A stretch of DNA of 8,540 nucleotides from Cyclobacteriaceae bacterium (lineage in GTDB: Bacteria > Bacteroidota > Bacteroidia > Cytophagales > Cyclobacteriaceae), in contig JAOTYN010000158.1 of NCBI GenBank assembly GCA_029861825.1, positions 1 through 8,540 on the forward strand, in the 5' to 3' direction. The notes under the pieces are model-generated. The model was not told the DNA's origin. It saw nothing but the letters and a program-made list of their open reading frames with translations, and did not search any database. Of this stretch, positions 1 through 5,680 are shown piece after piece. The translations under genes and the position numbers were made by a program. How positions within the stretch are numbered: the first letter of the stretch is position 1; every line of letters begins with the position of its first letter.

Positions 1-228
1 TTCCACGACCTGGTTACAGTAGGTGCCAGCTACCGCAGTGGTGATGCATTCTTATGGCTGTTCCAGCTGCAGCTTAATGAAAAGTTCAAGTTTGGTTATG
101 CCTATGATATGACTTCCAGCGGGCTAAATCAGTTTTCAAATGGGACCCATGAGCTAATGCTGAATTTTCAAATAGACATCTCCAGGGGGATTAGCGGAAA
201 GTTCATTCCCTGTCCAGATTTCTTCTAG
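1..228 (+). CDS. PorP/SprF-family outer-membrane protein, C-terminal fragment
   Basis: Frame 1 is open from the first base to a TAG at 226-228, giving the last 75 residues of a protein whose start lies outside the window. The fragment holds alternating beta-strand sequence with the ending typical of the PorP/SprF family: an ASYR-like strand, a 'FGYAYDMT' turn followed by 'SSGLNQFSNGTHELML', and a last strand before a short Cys-containing tail. Proteins of this family are outer-membrane or membrane-associated partners of the type IX secretion system and of gliding adhesins in Bacteroidota, and often sit just downstream of a large secreted adhesin gene; that upstream partner cannot be seen here. 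The family call comes from sequence resemblance of the C-terminus only. Which paralogue it is, and whether it belongs to the secretion core, cannot be told. Confidence 0.8.
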   Translation, partial: FHDLVTVGASYRSGDAFLWLFQLQLNEKFKFGYAYDMTSSGLNQFSNGTHELMLNFQIDISRGISGKFIPCPDFF

Positions 229-240
229 TCCCAATCAGTA

Positions 241-273
241 ATTGGTCCACCTGTCAAATCTTTTATATCTTTG
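241..273 (+). promoter_or_regulatory. Bacteroidota-type promoter for the TPR gene
   Basis: TATCTTTG at 266-273 matches the primary-sigma -7 consensus TAnnTTTG of Bacteroidota. A TTG at 242-244 lies 21 bases upstream, in the position of the -33 element. The start codon at 297 would then have a leader of about 15 to 20 bases. A small inverted repeat, CCAAT/ATTGG (231-245), overlaps the -33 site; its meaning is unknown. This site suggests that the TPR gene is transcribed independently of the PorP-like gene. Confidence 0.6.
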
Positions 274-296
274 CAGGATATACCATTCCAATGATC

Positions 297-998
297 ATGA
301 AAAAAGATGTAAAAGGCTTGCTGTTGGTGATGCTATTCACAATGCTATCATTTTCAGCCCAGGCTCAGGAGACTCAAGACGTGAAAGAGTCCCCAATGTA
401 TAAATTAGAAAATATTAAATATCAGTTAGGACTAAAATACGGGGATGCAAATGTGGCGCGTAGTGCCCTTTACAGCATGCTAGTCATGGACCCTCAAAAT
501 CTCAGTCTACTGGATTCCCTGGCTTACCTCTACTATGATTATCAGCGATACACCTCCTGTATTCTAGTCTGTATGGATCTGCTTAAGATTAATCCCAACC
601 ATTTGCCCGCTTTGGAGATGAGTGCTATATCTTATGAAAGCCTGGGGCTCAAGGACAAAGCCTTGGAGAATTTCGAGAGCATTTATCTAAAACAAAGTAA
701 CATCTACACCTTGTACAAAGTTGCCGCCTTGCAATTGGATCTGGGACGCTACCTCGAAAGTATGACCAATGTGGATATTCTACTGAAGAACGAAGAAATT
801 AAAGAATCAAAGATGACCATCAATACCGATCAGGGAACCCAGGAGATAGCCTTTACGGCAGCAGTGTATAACTTAAAAGGCCTGATTGAATCCAATCAGG
901 AGCAAAAAGAAGCCGCTAAAGCAAGTTTCAATCAAGCGCTGAGCATTGAGCCCGGTTTTGCACTGGCTAAGAGCAATTTGGCAGAACTGGATAAGTAG
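297..998 (+). CDS. Exported tetratricopeptide-repeat protein
   Basis: A 233-residue protein. Residues 1-23 form a classical signal peptide: KK, a hydrophobic stretch, then cleavage after AQA, so the mature protein is periplasmic or further exported. The remainder is helical with about four TPR-like units, roughly at residues 68-101 (ending in the typical 'INPN'), 102-135 ('ALEMSAISYESLG'), 137-165 and 186-222 (ending 'SIEPG'). TPR domains are protein-binding scaffolds, so no enzymatic role is implied. I chose the ATG at 297 because it starts directly with the MKK of the signal peptide; an in-frame ATG at 291 would add two residues. It lies 68 bases after the PorP-like gene and has its own promoter and terminator, so it is probably monocistronic. 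TPR proteins near PorP/SprF genes can belong to secretion or gliding loci, but nothing in this protein proves that. Confidence 0.85.
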   Translation: MKKDVKGLLLVMLFTMLSFSAQAQETQDVKESPMYKLENIKYQLGLKYGDANVARSALYSMLVMDPQNLSLLDSLAYLYYDYQRYTSCILVCMDLLKINPNHLPALEMSAISYESLGLKDKALENFESIYLKQSNIYTLYKVAALQLDLGRYLESMTNVDILLKNEEIKESKMTINTDQGTQEIAFTAAVYNLKGLIESNQEQKEAAKASFNQALSIEPGFALAKSNLAELDK

Positions 999-1017
999 AG
1001 GCTCTAAAGCACTCATT

Positions 1018-1054
1018 AAAAAACGTTTACACTGCGATGTAGACGTTTTTTTTT
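1018..1054 (+). terminator. Rho-independent terminator of the TPR gene
   Basis: AAAAAACGTTTACA (1018-1031) pairs with TGTAGACGTTTTTT (1038-1051) through one G-T pair, leaving the 6-base loop CTGCGA. The 14-pair stem runs into a T tract at 1046-1054. It lies 20 bases after the TPR stop and isolates that gene from the sigma-factor operon. The A tract on the 5' side could also make it work in reverse, but no converging gene is present. Confidence 0.85.
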
Positions 1055-1062
1055 ATCTTATA

Positions 1063-1090
1063 TGCAACCTTTTAGTAACCGGCTAGTCTT
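1063..1090 (+). promoter_or_regulatory. Candidate ECF-type (autoregulated) promoter of the sigma operon
   Basis: The short gap before the sigma gene has no TAnnTTTG box. It does hold TGCAACC (1063-1069), then 16 bases, then AGTCTT (1085-1090). ECF sigma factors commonly read an 'AAC' -35 motif and a 'GTC' -10 motif about 16-17 bases apart; here AAC at 1066-1068 and GTC at 1086-1088 are 17 apart. The fit plus the position immediately upstream of an ECF gene suggests autoregulation. This rests on motif spacing alone. Confidence 0.4.
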
Positions 1091-1096
1091 TTCATC

Positions 1097-1114
1097 GAAA
1101 GGTATCAGAATTTG
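1097..1114 (+). promoter_or_regulatory. Shine-Dalgarno-like site and TTG start of the sigma gene
   Basis: GAAAGG (1097-1102) lies 9 bases before a TTG at 1112-1114. There is no in-frame ATG between the upstream stop (TAA 1076-1078) and ATG 1154. Starting at ATG 1154 would delete the first helix, including the NIHQEVID segment typical of this sigma family, so TTG is the better start. Confidence 0.6.
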
Positions 1115-1669
1115 GAAACCCCGTACCGGAATATTCATCAAGAGGTCATCGATATGTGCATGATCGGTGACCGACAGGCACAGTTTCAGTTTTACAAGCT
1201 GTATTCCAAGGCTATGTATAATATTTCCTACCGCATCACCAATAATGAGATGGACGCGGAGGATGTGCTGCAGGAATCTTTTGTAAGTGCATTTAAAAAC
1301 ATGCAGAAATATCAGGGTACGGCTTCCATAGGTGCCTGGCTGAAGCGAATCGTGATCAACACCGCCATTAATACTGTAAAAAGGAGGAAAATGGAGTTGT
1401 TGCCCATCGAAGAGCAGGCCGGTGTGCTGGAGTTGGAGGAAGAGGATGATTCGGAACTTTTTCTGAATGTAGAAAAAATTCGCGATGCCATTCAAAAGTT
1501 GCCGGATGGGTACAGGCTGGTGTTTTCCCTGTATCTATTGGAGGGTTACGACCATGCGGAAATAGCCTCCATTTTAAAGATATCGGAATCTACGTCCAAG
1601 TCGCAGTACAACCGGTCCAAAAAGAAGTTGAAGCAAATCCTCAGAGAGGAGTTTTTATACGATGGATAA
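1112..1669 (+). CDS. ECF-family RNA polymerase sigma factor (sigma-70 family, RpoE-like)
   Basis: A 185-residue two-domain sigma factor that would direct RNA polymerase to a small regulon. Region 2 spans about residues 22-92, with the hallmark 'DAEDVLQESF' (48-57) of region 2.2 and 'GAWLKRIVINTAIN' of the 2.3/2.4 promoter-melting and -10 recognition helices. An acidic linker (about 95-118, 'LELEEEDD') joins it to region 4 (about 120-176), where 'LPDGYRLVFSLYLLEGYDHAEIA' and the following helix form the -35-binding helix-turn-helix. Length is normal for the family. Translation appears to start at TTG, as argued separately. The gene overlaps the next by 8 bases (ATGGATAA), indicating translational coupling to the presumed anti-sigma factor. 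The family assignment is secure; the stimulus and regulon cannot be read from sequence. Confidence 0.93.
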   Translation: METPYRNIHQEVIDMCMIGDRQAQFQFYKLYSKAMYNISYRITNNEMDAEDVLQESFVSAFKNMQKYQGTASIGAWLKRIVINTAINTVKRRKMELLPIEEQAGVLELEEEDDSELFLNVEKIRDAIQKLPDGYRLVFSLYLLEGYDHAEIASILKISESTSKSQYNRSKKKLKQILREEFLYDG

Positions 1670-2186
1670 TTTAGAGCAATTAATCAGGTCACAAAGAGAA
1701 GCTTTTGATCATAAAGAGCCTAGAGCCAAGCTATGGGATCGCATTGAAACCCAAATGGATAAAAAGGGCGATCATTGGAGCTGGATGTGGAAGGCGGCCG
1801 TAGCCGTGTTGATCCCTGTTTGTGCCTTCCTGCTTTGGGAGCGCAGCCAGCAAGTTCCCTATGAGCAAGCTATGGCTCAATTGGATCCTGAATTTGAAGA
1901 AACTGAAATGTATTACACTCAGTTGATCAGTGAGAAGCAAATACTGATTGATAATTTTCAAACTGACGATCCGGCGGTCAAGGAAACCTTTAAGCAGGAC
2001 CTGGCAGCTCTTGATTCCATGTACTTGGAGTTGAAGTCGGAGTTTATTGAAACCAATAATACCACAGTAATCGACGCCATGATCTATAACCTTCAACTGA
2101 GAATGGATTTGCTCAACCAGCAAATAATGATTTTAGAAAAAATTGATATATACCAAAATGAAGAAGTTCCAATTATTAACAGCTAG
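1662..2186 (+). CDS. Membrane protein in anti-sigma position (probable anti-sigma factor)
   Basis: A 174-residue protein with a short charged cytoplasmic N-terminus (1-40, 'AFDHKEPRAKLWDRIE'), one membrane span at about residues 42-59 ('WMWKAAVAVLIPVCAFLLW'), and an extracytoplasmic helical region (about 66-165) rich in Glu, Gln and Leu that probably forms a coiled coil. This architecture, and its position directly after an ECF sigma gene, fits a single-pass anti-sigma factor that holds the sigma at the membrane. It lacks the Zn-binding HxxxCxxC motif of ZAS-type anti-sigmas and is not a FecR type, so the function is inferred from context. AGAGAGGA (1643-1650), 11 bases upstream, is one of the few good ribosome-binding sites here. 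Its 3' end overlaps the next gene by 29 bases. Confidence 0.75.
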   Translation: MDNLEQLIRSQREAFDHKEPRAKLWDRIETQMDKKGDHWSWMWKAAVAVLIPVCAFLLWERSQQVPYEQAMAQLDPEFEETEMYYTQLISEKQILIDNFQTDDPAVKETFKQDLAALDSMYLELKSEFIETNNTTVIDAMIYNLQLRMDLLNQQIMILEKIDIYQNEEVPIINS

Positions 2187-3261
2187 TTGGCTGATAGCGC
2201 TGGTTTTTTGCAGTGCTTCCATAGTACAGGCCCAAACCCAGGAAAAAAGAGTCGATAAAACCTTCAATGTTAACAGCAATACCCGTTTGAGTATTGATAA
2301 TCGTTTCGGGAAGGTGCACATTAACACCTGGGATCAAAATAAAATTGAAGTACAGGTTGTCATCAAGGCAGAGGGAAGCGAATCGGCTGCTAAGGAGATA
2401 CTGGATCGCATCACTATCGACATTGATGAATCGCCCAGTCAAATCAGTTTGGAGACTGAGATCGCCAATTCCCGCAAAAATTGGCGCAATCAAAGTTTCA
2501 AGATTAACTATACCGTTAAGATGCCCAAATCTAATCCTCTCAGTGTAAACCACCGACATGGGGATATCTATCTGGACAACTTCAATGGACCCCTGGAGAT
2601 GGAATTGGCTCATGGCCAGATAGTAGCAGAGGAGTTGAGCGGAAAGGCCAATATTACCTTGCGACACGGTAGCGGGGGACGAATATCTTCCATAGGCTCA
2701 GGTTCCCTGGATATACAGCATTATCAACGATTACGATTAGGTTCTCTCGGTGAAGTAAACCTGGAGATCGCTCATGCCAATCTGGATATCGAACGCGCGG
2801 GCGATTTAGATGTTGAGATCCGCCATAGTCAGGTGGAAATAGACGAAGCGGGAGCGGTAGATGTAGATCTGCAACACAGTCAAATTGACGGTGGCAAATT
2901 TCGTAGTCTGCGCGCTGAAATGCAGCATTCAACTGTGGATCTGGAGCAAATCCAGCAATTCGTGGATGCCAGTAGTAATCATGGTGAGGTCAAAATTGAC
3001 CGTTTAGCTAAGGGATTTAGCACCGTGGAATTCGAGGGAAATCACAGTTACATTGGTTTGGGGCTAGAATCTGGAGCTACCTCCCGTCTCAATGTGAACC
3101 TGAGTTACGGTAAGCTGCATTACTCAAAGTCTGAAATAGACATGAGTCTCATCAACATCGAGGACCAGAAGGCAGAGTACAAAGGCACTATAGGCAGCAA
3201 TCCTAAAGGGGAAATCCGTATTGAAGGTAATTACACGGATTGTGCAGTGAATATGGATTAA
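2158..3261 (+). CDS. Exported DUF4097-type beta-solenoid protein
   Basis: A 367-residue protein with a signal peptide (MKK, hydrophobic core, cleavage after VQAQ near residue 26). Residues about 35-125 hold a first beta domain that includes an 'NRFGKVHINTWDQNKI' motif common in DUF4097-like proteins of Bacteroidota. From about 130 to 300 it becomes a regular series of short beta strands, each round carrying a His followed by a small or Ser residue. The histidines fall at 134, 152, 170, 188, 206, 223, 240, 257, 275 and 296, mostly 17-18 residues apart, as expected for one turn of a beta-solenoid. No catalytic motif is visible. I start at ATG 2158 because MKK begins the signal peptide; a TTG at 2143 would only add five residues. 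Overlap with the anti-sigma gene implies co-expression, so it may be a target or modulator of the envelope signal. Family call is moderate; role is inference. Confidence 0.78.
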   Translation: MKKFQLLTASWLIALVFCSASIVQAQTQEKRVDKTFNVNSNTRLSIDNRFGKVHINTWDQNKIEVQVVIKAEGSESAAKEILDRITIDIDESPSQISLETEIANSRKNWRNQSFKINYTVKMPKSNPLSVNHRHGDIYLDNFNGPLEMELAHGQIVAEELSGKANITLRHGSGGRISSIGSGSLDIQHYQRLRLGSLGEVNLEIAHANLDIERAGDLDVEIRHSQVEIDEAGAVDVDLQHSQIDGGKFRSLRAEMQHSTVDLEQIQQFVDASSNHGEVKIDRLAKGFSTVEFEGNHSYIGLGLESGATSRLNVNLSYGKLHYSKSEIDMSLINIEDQKAEYKGTIGSNPKGEIRIEGNYTDCAVNMD

Positions 3262-3971
3262 TGGTGCAAATCCTGCAGTTCGAATTCATCTTTACTGGAA
3301 TCCAATAATTTGCCATCCGCACACTTTAAGACCCTGGCCGGGAACTTTTCAATGATCTGGTAATCGTGGGTGGCCATCAGCACCGCCGTGCCGCTGTTGT
3401 TGATCTTTTCAAAAATCTTAAATATTCCTTCGGAAACCTGGGGATCCAGGTTTCCTGTTGGTTCATCGGCGATCAGTAGTTCCGGCTCATTGATGAGGGC
3501 TCTGGCAATCACTACCCGCTGTTGCTCACCTCCTGATAGCTGATGAGGGTATTTACCGTCCACCGAACCCAAACCAACGGTCATCAATACCTCAGCCAGC
3601 CGGTTTTTCATCTTAGCCCGGTCTTTCCAACCGGTGGCACGCATAACGAAGAAGATATTATCGGCCACTGTGCGATCATCAAACAATTGAAAGTCCTGAA
3701 ATACAATGCCCAATTTTCTTCTCAAGAACGGGACTTTCGATCTCTTGATGTGGTTAATACTAAAGCCCGCAACCTTGACCTCTCCCAACTGCAGCGGAAG
3801 ATCGCAATAAAGGGTTTTCAGTAAACTGGACTTTCCACCACCTGTGCGCCCTACTAAGTATACAAACTCTCCTTTAGCGATTTCAAAATCTAGTTCACTG
3901 AGAATGGTGTTGTGCTCCTGGAAGACGGAGGCTCCTTTAACGGAAATAACCGGTAGGTCGCTAAAAGCCAT
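3258..3971 (-). CDS. ftsE: FtsE-like ABC transporter ATP-binding protein
   Basis: A 237-residue ABC ATPase with all motifs: Walker A GRTGGGKSS (41-49, with Ser where Thr is usual), Q-loop Gln 92 in 'IVFQDFQLF', signature LSGGEQQR (145-152), Walker B 'LLIADEP' with Glu 170, D-loop 'GNLD', and switch His 202 in 'MATHD'. The 'FQDFQLFDDRTVADNI' segment and length are those of FtsE, which with membrane partner FtsX controls peptidoglycan hydrolysis at division; LolD/MacB-type ATPases are the closest alternatives. No ftsX is in the window, and no membrane subunit adjoins it. It is the last gene of the minus-strand operon; the upstream stop and this start share an A in TGATG (3969-3973), which selects ATG 3971 over a GTG one codon earlier. 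The stop codon overlaps that of the convergent solenoid gene by 4 bases, with no terminator between them. Confidence 0.88.
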   Translation of the reverse strand: MAFSDLPVISVKGASVFQEHNTILSELDFEIAKGEFVYLVGRTGGGKSSLLKTLYCDLPLQLGEVKVAGFSINHIKRSKVPFLRRKLGIVFQDFQLFDDRTVADNIFFVMRATGWKDRAKMKNRLAEVLMTVGLGSVDGKYPHQLSGGEQQRVVIARALINEPELLIADEPTGNLDPQVSEGIFKIFEKINNSGTAVLMATHDYQIIEKFPARVLKCADGKLLDSSKDEFELQDLHH

Positions 3972-4189
3972 CACAAAGAGAGTTTCTGTAATTTACCGAA
4001 AGGGAGGCCCTCAATGATCTTTGCCAGATGCTGCTCCTTACCCCCAAAACCGTATTTTTCCATATTTTTCAAAGGTCTGTCGGCTCTAAAATATGCCACC
4101 AGCACAAATGAATCATCGCGAAGCTGTATATAGTCAGGGATTTTGGCTTTGCCCTTTACTTTTATGATATACATACCAAGGGGAAGCAT
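3971..4189 (-). CDS. Small conserved-looking protein of unknown function (72 aa)
   Basis: A 72-residue soluble protein with no signal peptide or membrane span. It contains 'MYIIKVKGKAKIPDYIQLRDD', probably two beta strands, then 'FVLVAYFRADRPL', a Gly/Lys region and a C-terminal 'IIEGLPFGKLQKL'. I recognise no named family, though it reads as a real, compact alpha/beta protein. Support for it being a gene comes from its setting: it fills the gap between the transaldolase and FtsE genes exactly, with TGATG overlaps at both ends (4187-4191 and 3969-3973), so all three are translationally coupled. The start could also be an internal ATG six codons in (4174), giving 67 residues beginning MYIIKVKG. 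Function unknown. Confidence 0.7.
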   Translation of the reverse strand: MLPLGMYIIKVKGKAKIPDYIQLRDDSFVLVAYFRADRPLKNMEKYGFGGKEQHLAKIIEGLPFGKLQKLSL

Positions 4190-4863
4190 CACCCGGCAAC
4201 GTGGGCTGCTTGTTGAGCTTTTTGGTGGTCTTCCAGGAATTTGGCCAATCCTTTGTCCGTCAATGGATGGTTCAATAGACCCATAATAACTTTATATGGA
4301 CAGGTGGCAACATCAGCCCCTACTTCGGCACACTGGATCAAGTGCATGGTATGACGGATGCTAGCTGCCAACACCTCAGTAGTGAAGCCGTAGTTTTCGT
4401 AGATATGCACTATTTGTTGAATTAAAGCTACACCATCGCTGGCGATATCGTCAAGTCTACCCATAAACGGGGATACATAGCTGGCCCCGGCTTTTGCGGC
4501 AAGCAGCGCCTGACCAGCGGTAAAGATCAAGGTACAGTTTACACGAATACCGCGATTGGACAGGTACTTAATGGCTTTAACACCATCCTTGATCATGGGA
4601 ATTTTAACCACGATCTTATTGTCGATCTGAGCTAAAATCTCGCCTTCCTCGATCATACTTTCATAATTGGTACCGATCACTTCTGCACTTACATTATTAT
4701 CGACACTGTCGCAAATGGCTTTATAGTGAGCTTTTACCTGCTCATCACCGGATATGCCCTCCTTGGCCATTAATGAGGGATTGGTGGTTACACCATCCAA
4801 CACACCCAGGTCTTGGGCCTCTCGAATTTCCTGTAGATTCGCGGTATCAATAAAAAACTTCAT
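4189..4863 (-). CDS. fsa: Transaldolase / fructose-6-phosphate aldolase family protein (TalC/Fsa type)
   Basis: A 224-residue class I aldolase with a TIM-barrel fold; the family is typically about 215-220 residues. Key features are the N-terminal FIDTAN with Asp 6, 'TTNPSL' (26-31), the Schiff-base Lys 87 in 'IVVKIPM', and 'NCTLIFT' (109-115). The family contains both true fructose-6-phosphate aldolases and small transaldolases. Two positions distinguish them: E. coli FsaA has Gln 59 and Tyr 131, whereas transaldolases have Glu and Phe. Here they are Glu 61 (in 'SAEVIG') and Phe 133 (in 'SPFMGR'), favouring transaldolase activity in the non-oxidative pentose phosphate pathway. The gene heads the operon with the 72-residue protein and FtsE. 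It begins about 70 bases after the SRP RNA on the same strand, and I see no clear TAnnTTTG promoter of its own in that gap. Confidence 0.92.
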   Translation of the reverse strand: MKFFIDTANLQEIREAQDLGVLDGVTTNPSLMAKEGISGDEQVKAHYKAICDSVDNNVSAEVIGTNYESMIEEGEILAQIDNKIVVKIPMIKDGVKAIKYLSNRGIRVNCTLIFTAGQALLAAKAGASYVSPFMGRLDDIASDGVALIQQIVHIYENYGFTTEVLAASIRHTMHLIQCAEVGADVATCPYKVIMGLLNHPLTDKGLAKFLEDHQKAQQAAHVAG

Positions 4864-4929
4864 GATGTTGGGATTAATTCAGTTACTTTTTTTGACGAAT
4901 TGCCTGCTGATTAAAGCATTAAAAATAAA

Positions 4930-5026
4930 AAAGGCAAATCAGATATCGCACCGCTACGACTGTCTACCCTTGCTTCCTTCCGGCCCTGGGGGAGTTCGAC
5001 AGGAGCTGGTCGTATCGATTTGCCGC
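4930..5026 (-). ncRNA. ffs: 4.5S RNA / small bacterial signal recognition particle RNA
   Basis: On the minus strand this region carries the hallmark SRP RNA apical hairpin 'GGGCCGGAAGGAAGCAAGGG', which has the GGAA tetraloop and the AGCA asymmetric-loop sequence that binds the Ffh M-domain. The ends pair perfectly as GGCAAATC (5017-5024) with GATTTGCC (4933-4940), and internal helices such as CTGTC/GACAG and ACGAC/GTCGT complete the rod. The mature RNA is about 92-97 bases, the small (Alu-less) type. A U-rich tract (complement of 4921-4932) directly follows the closing stem and should end transcription. With Ffh and FtsY, the RNA guides nascent membrane proteins to the Sec translocon. The exact ends are estimated from the closing stem and the promoter position. 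Confidence 0.94.
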
Positions 5027-5028
5027 CT

Positions 5029-5061
5029 TAAAGTTAATATAAAAGTATAAAGGTAGCACAA
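5029..5061 (-). promoter_or_regulatory. Promoter of the SRP RNA gene
   Basis: Read on the minus strand, TAACTTTA (5036-5029) matches TAnnTTTG in all but the last base. TTG (5061-5059) lies 22 bases upstream in the -33 position. Initiation 5-7 bases after the -7 box would fall at about 5024, exactly where the closing GGCAAATC helix of the SRP RNA begins, so promoter and RNA fold support each other. Confidence 0.6.
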
Positions 5062-5080
5062 GTTATTTCAGGTAATGACT

Positions 5081-5104
5081 AAAAAAAACCGCTGACAAGC
5101 GGTT
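5081..5104 (-). terminator. Terminator of the 152-residue unknown gene
   Basis: AACCGC (5087-5092) and GCGGTT (5099-5104) form a 6-pair stem with loop TGACAA. In the minus direction it is followed by an unbroken run of eight Ts (complement of 5081-5088, two of which lie in the stem). It lies 21 bases beyond the stop codon of the minus-strand gene ending at 5126 and separates that gene from the SRP RNA promoter. Confidence 0.8.
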
Positions 5105-5125
5105 AATGTCAAAGCCCCTAGAAGC

Positions 5126-5584
5126 TTATTGGTTCATGGGAACGGCTTTTGGTACTCCCAGCGCTATGCCTTTTACAAGGTCATCTTCCAGCAAGTCGGC
5201 CCAGGTTCTCATATACAGGATCACATCTTCTCGTTTATTGAACCTTAAACGAGGGCGCCCCATACGTCTAAGTACCCTGGGATCGGCCAATTTTTCCAAA
5301 TATTCCAGATCCTCCAAGGCCAGTCCTACATCCAGCATGGAACTGATCAGTAAGTCCATTGGTAAACCACTGGTAGCACAATATGCCCGGCTTTGATCGG
5401 TCCAGCTGCCTTCGCTGTGTAAGGCAAAACTATGAATATCTGCCTTTGATACCCGGGTGATTTCCTGGGCCAAATGCCCACAATTACAGCTGCCCATATG
5501 CCCCCATTGGTAAGGGGCCCGATTCGATAAATGTTTGGCTGTTCTGCGAATCGCTTTAATAAGTTCCAAACTTGCCTTTGCCAT
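5126..5584 (-). CDS. Cytoplasmic Cys/His-containing protein of unknown function (152 aa)
   Basis: A 152-residue soluble protein; I recall similar conserved hypothetical proteins from flavobacteria but no assigned function. It starts with 'MAKASLELIKAIRRTAKHL', an amphipathic helix. Next comes the striking 'QWGHMGSCNCGHLAQEIT' (27-44) with a CxC pair (Cys 33, Cys 35) flanked by His 29 and His 37. A third Cys lies at 69 in 'YCATSGLPMD', followed by a helical C-terminal half with 'EDVILYMRTWADLLEDDLV'. The Cys/His pattern could bind a metal or support redox chemistry, but that is inference. ATG 5584 is chosen because the frame upstream to 5650 encodes low-quality hydrophobic sequence not expected in this protein. 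It is a single gene with its own terminator, divergent from the peptidase gene across about 160 bases. Confidence 0.78.
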   Translation of the reverse strand: MAKASLELIKAIRRTAKHLSNRAPYQWGHMGSCNCGHLAQEITRVSKADIHSFALHSEGSWTDQSRAYCATSGLPMDLLISSMLDVGLALEDLEYLEKLADPRVLRRMGRPRLRFNKREDVILYMRTWADLLEDDLVKGIALGVPKAVPMNQ

Positions 5585-5653
5585 AATAATAAGCCTACTA
5601 TACCTAATATACGATAAAATGAACAGATGGAACAGAAAAGGTGCGGTCATTAA

Positions 5654-5675
5654 TATAAGATTATCACCTCTTATA
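5654..5675. repeat. Inverted repeat in the divergent intergenic region
   Basis: TATAAGA (5654-5660) and TCTTATA (5669-5675) form a perfect 7-base dyad with an 8-base spacer, between the divergent 152-residue gene and the M13 peptidase gene. It lies just upstream of the peptidase's -33 element, so it could be an operator. It is A/T-rich and could occur by chance. Confidence 0.3.
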
Positions 5676-5680
5676 CAAAT

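Noticed and set aside
1058..1495. Minus-strand frame opposite the sigma factor gene
   Set aside because: It is a shadow of the sigma gene, which has full domain support; the product shows no family features.
2143..2157. Upstream TTG start for the solenoid protein
   Set aside because: It would place five residues before the MKK of a textbook signal peptide and has no ribosome-binding site; ATG 2158 is preferred.
4754..5050. Plus-strand open frame of 98 codons
   Set aside because: It runs antisense over the start of the transaldolase gene and across the whole SRP RNA; the product has no recognisable features.
5585..5650. N-terminal extension of the 152-residue protein with a hydrophobic, signal-like stretch
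   Set aside because: The added 22 residues have a poor signal-peptide pattern, and the Cys/His protein looks cytoplasmic. MAKASLEL at 5584 is a natural start, and the extension would eat into the divergent promoter region.
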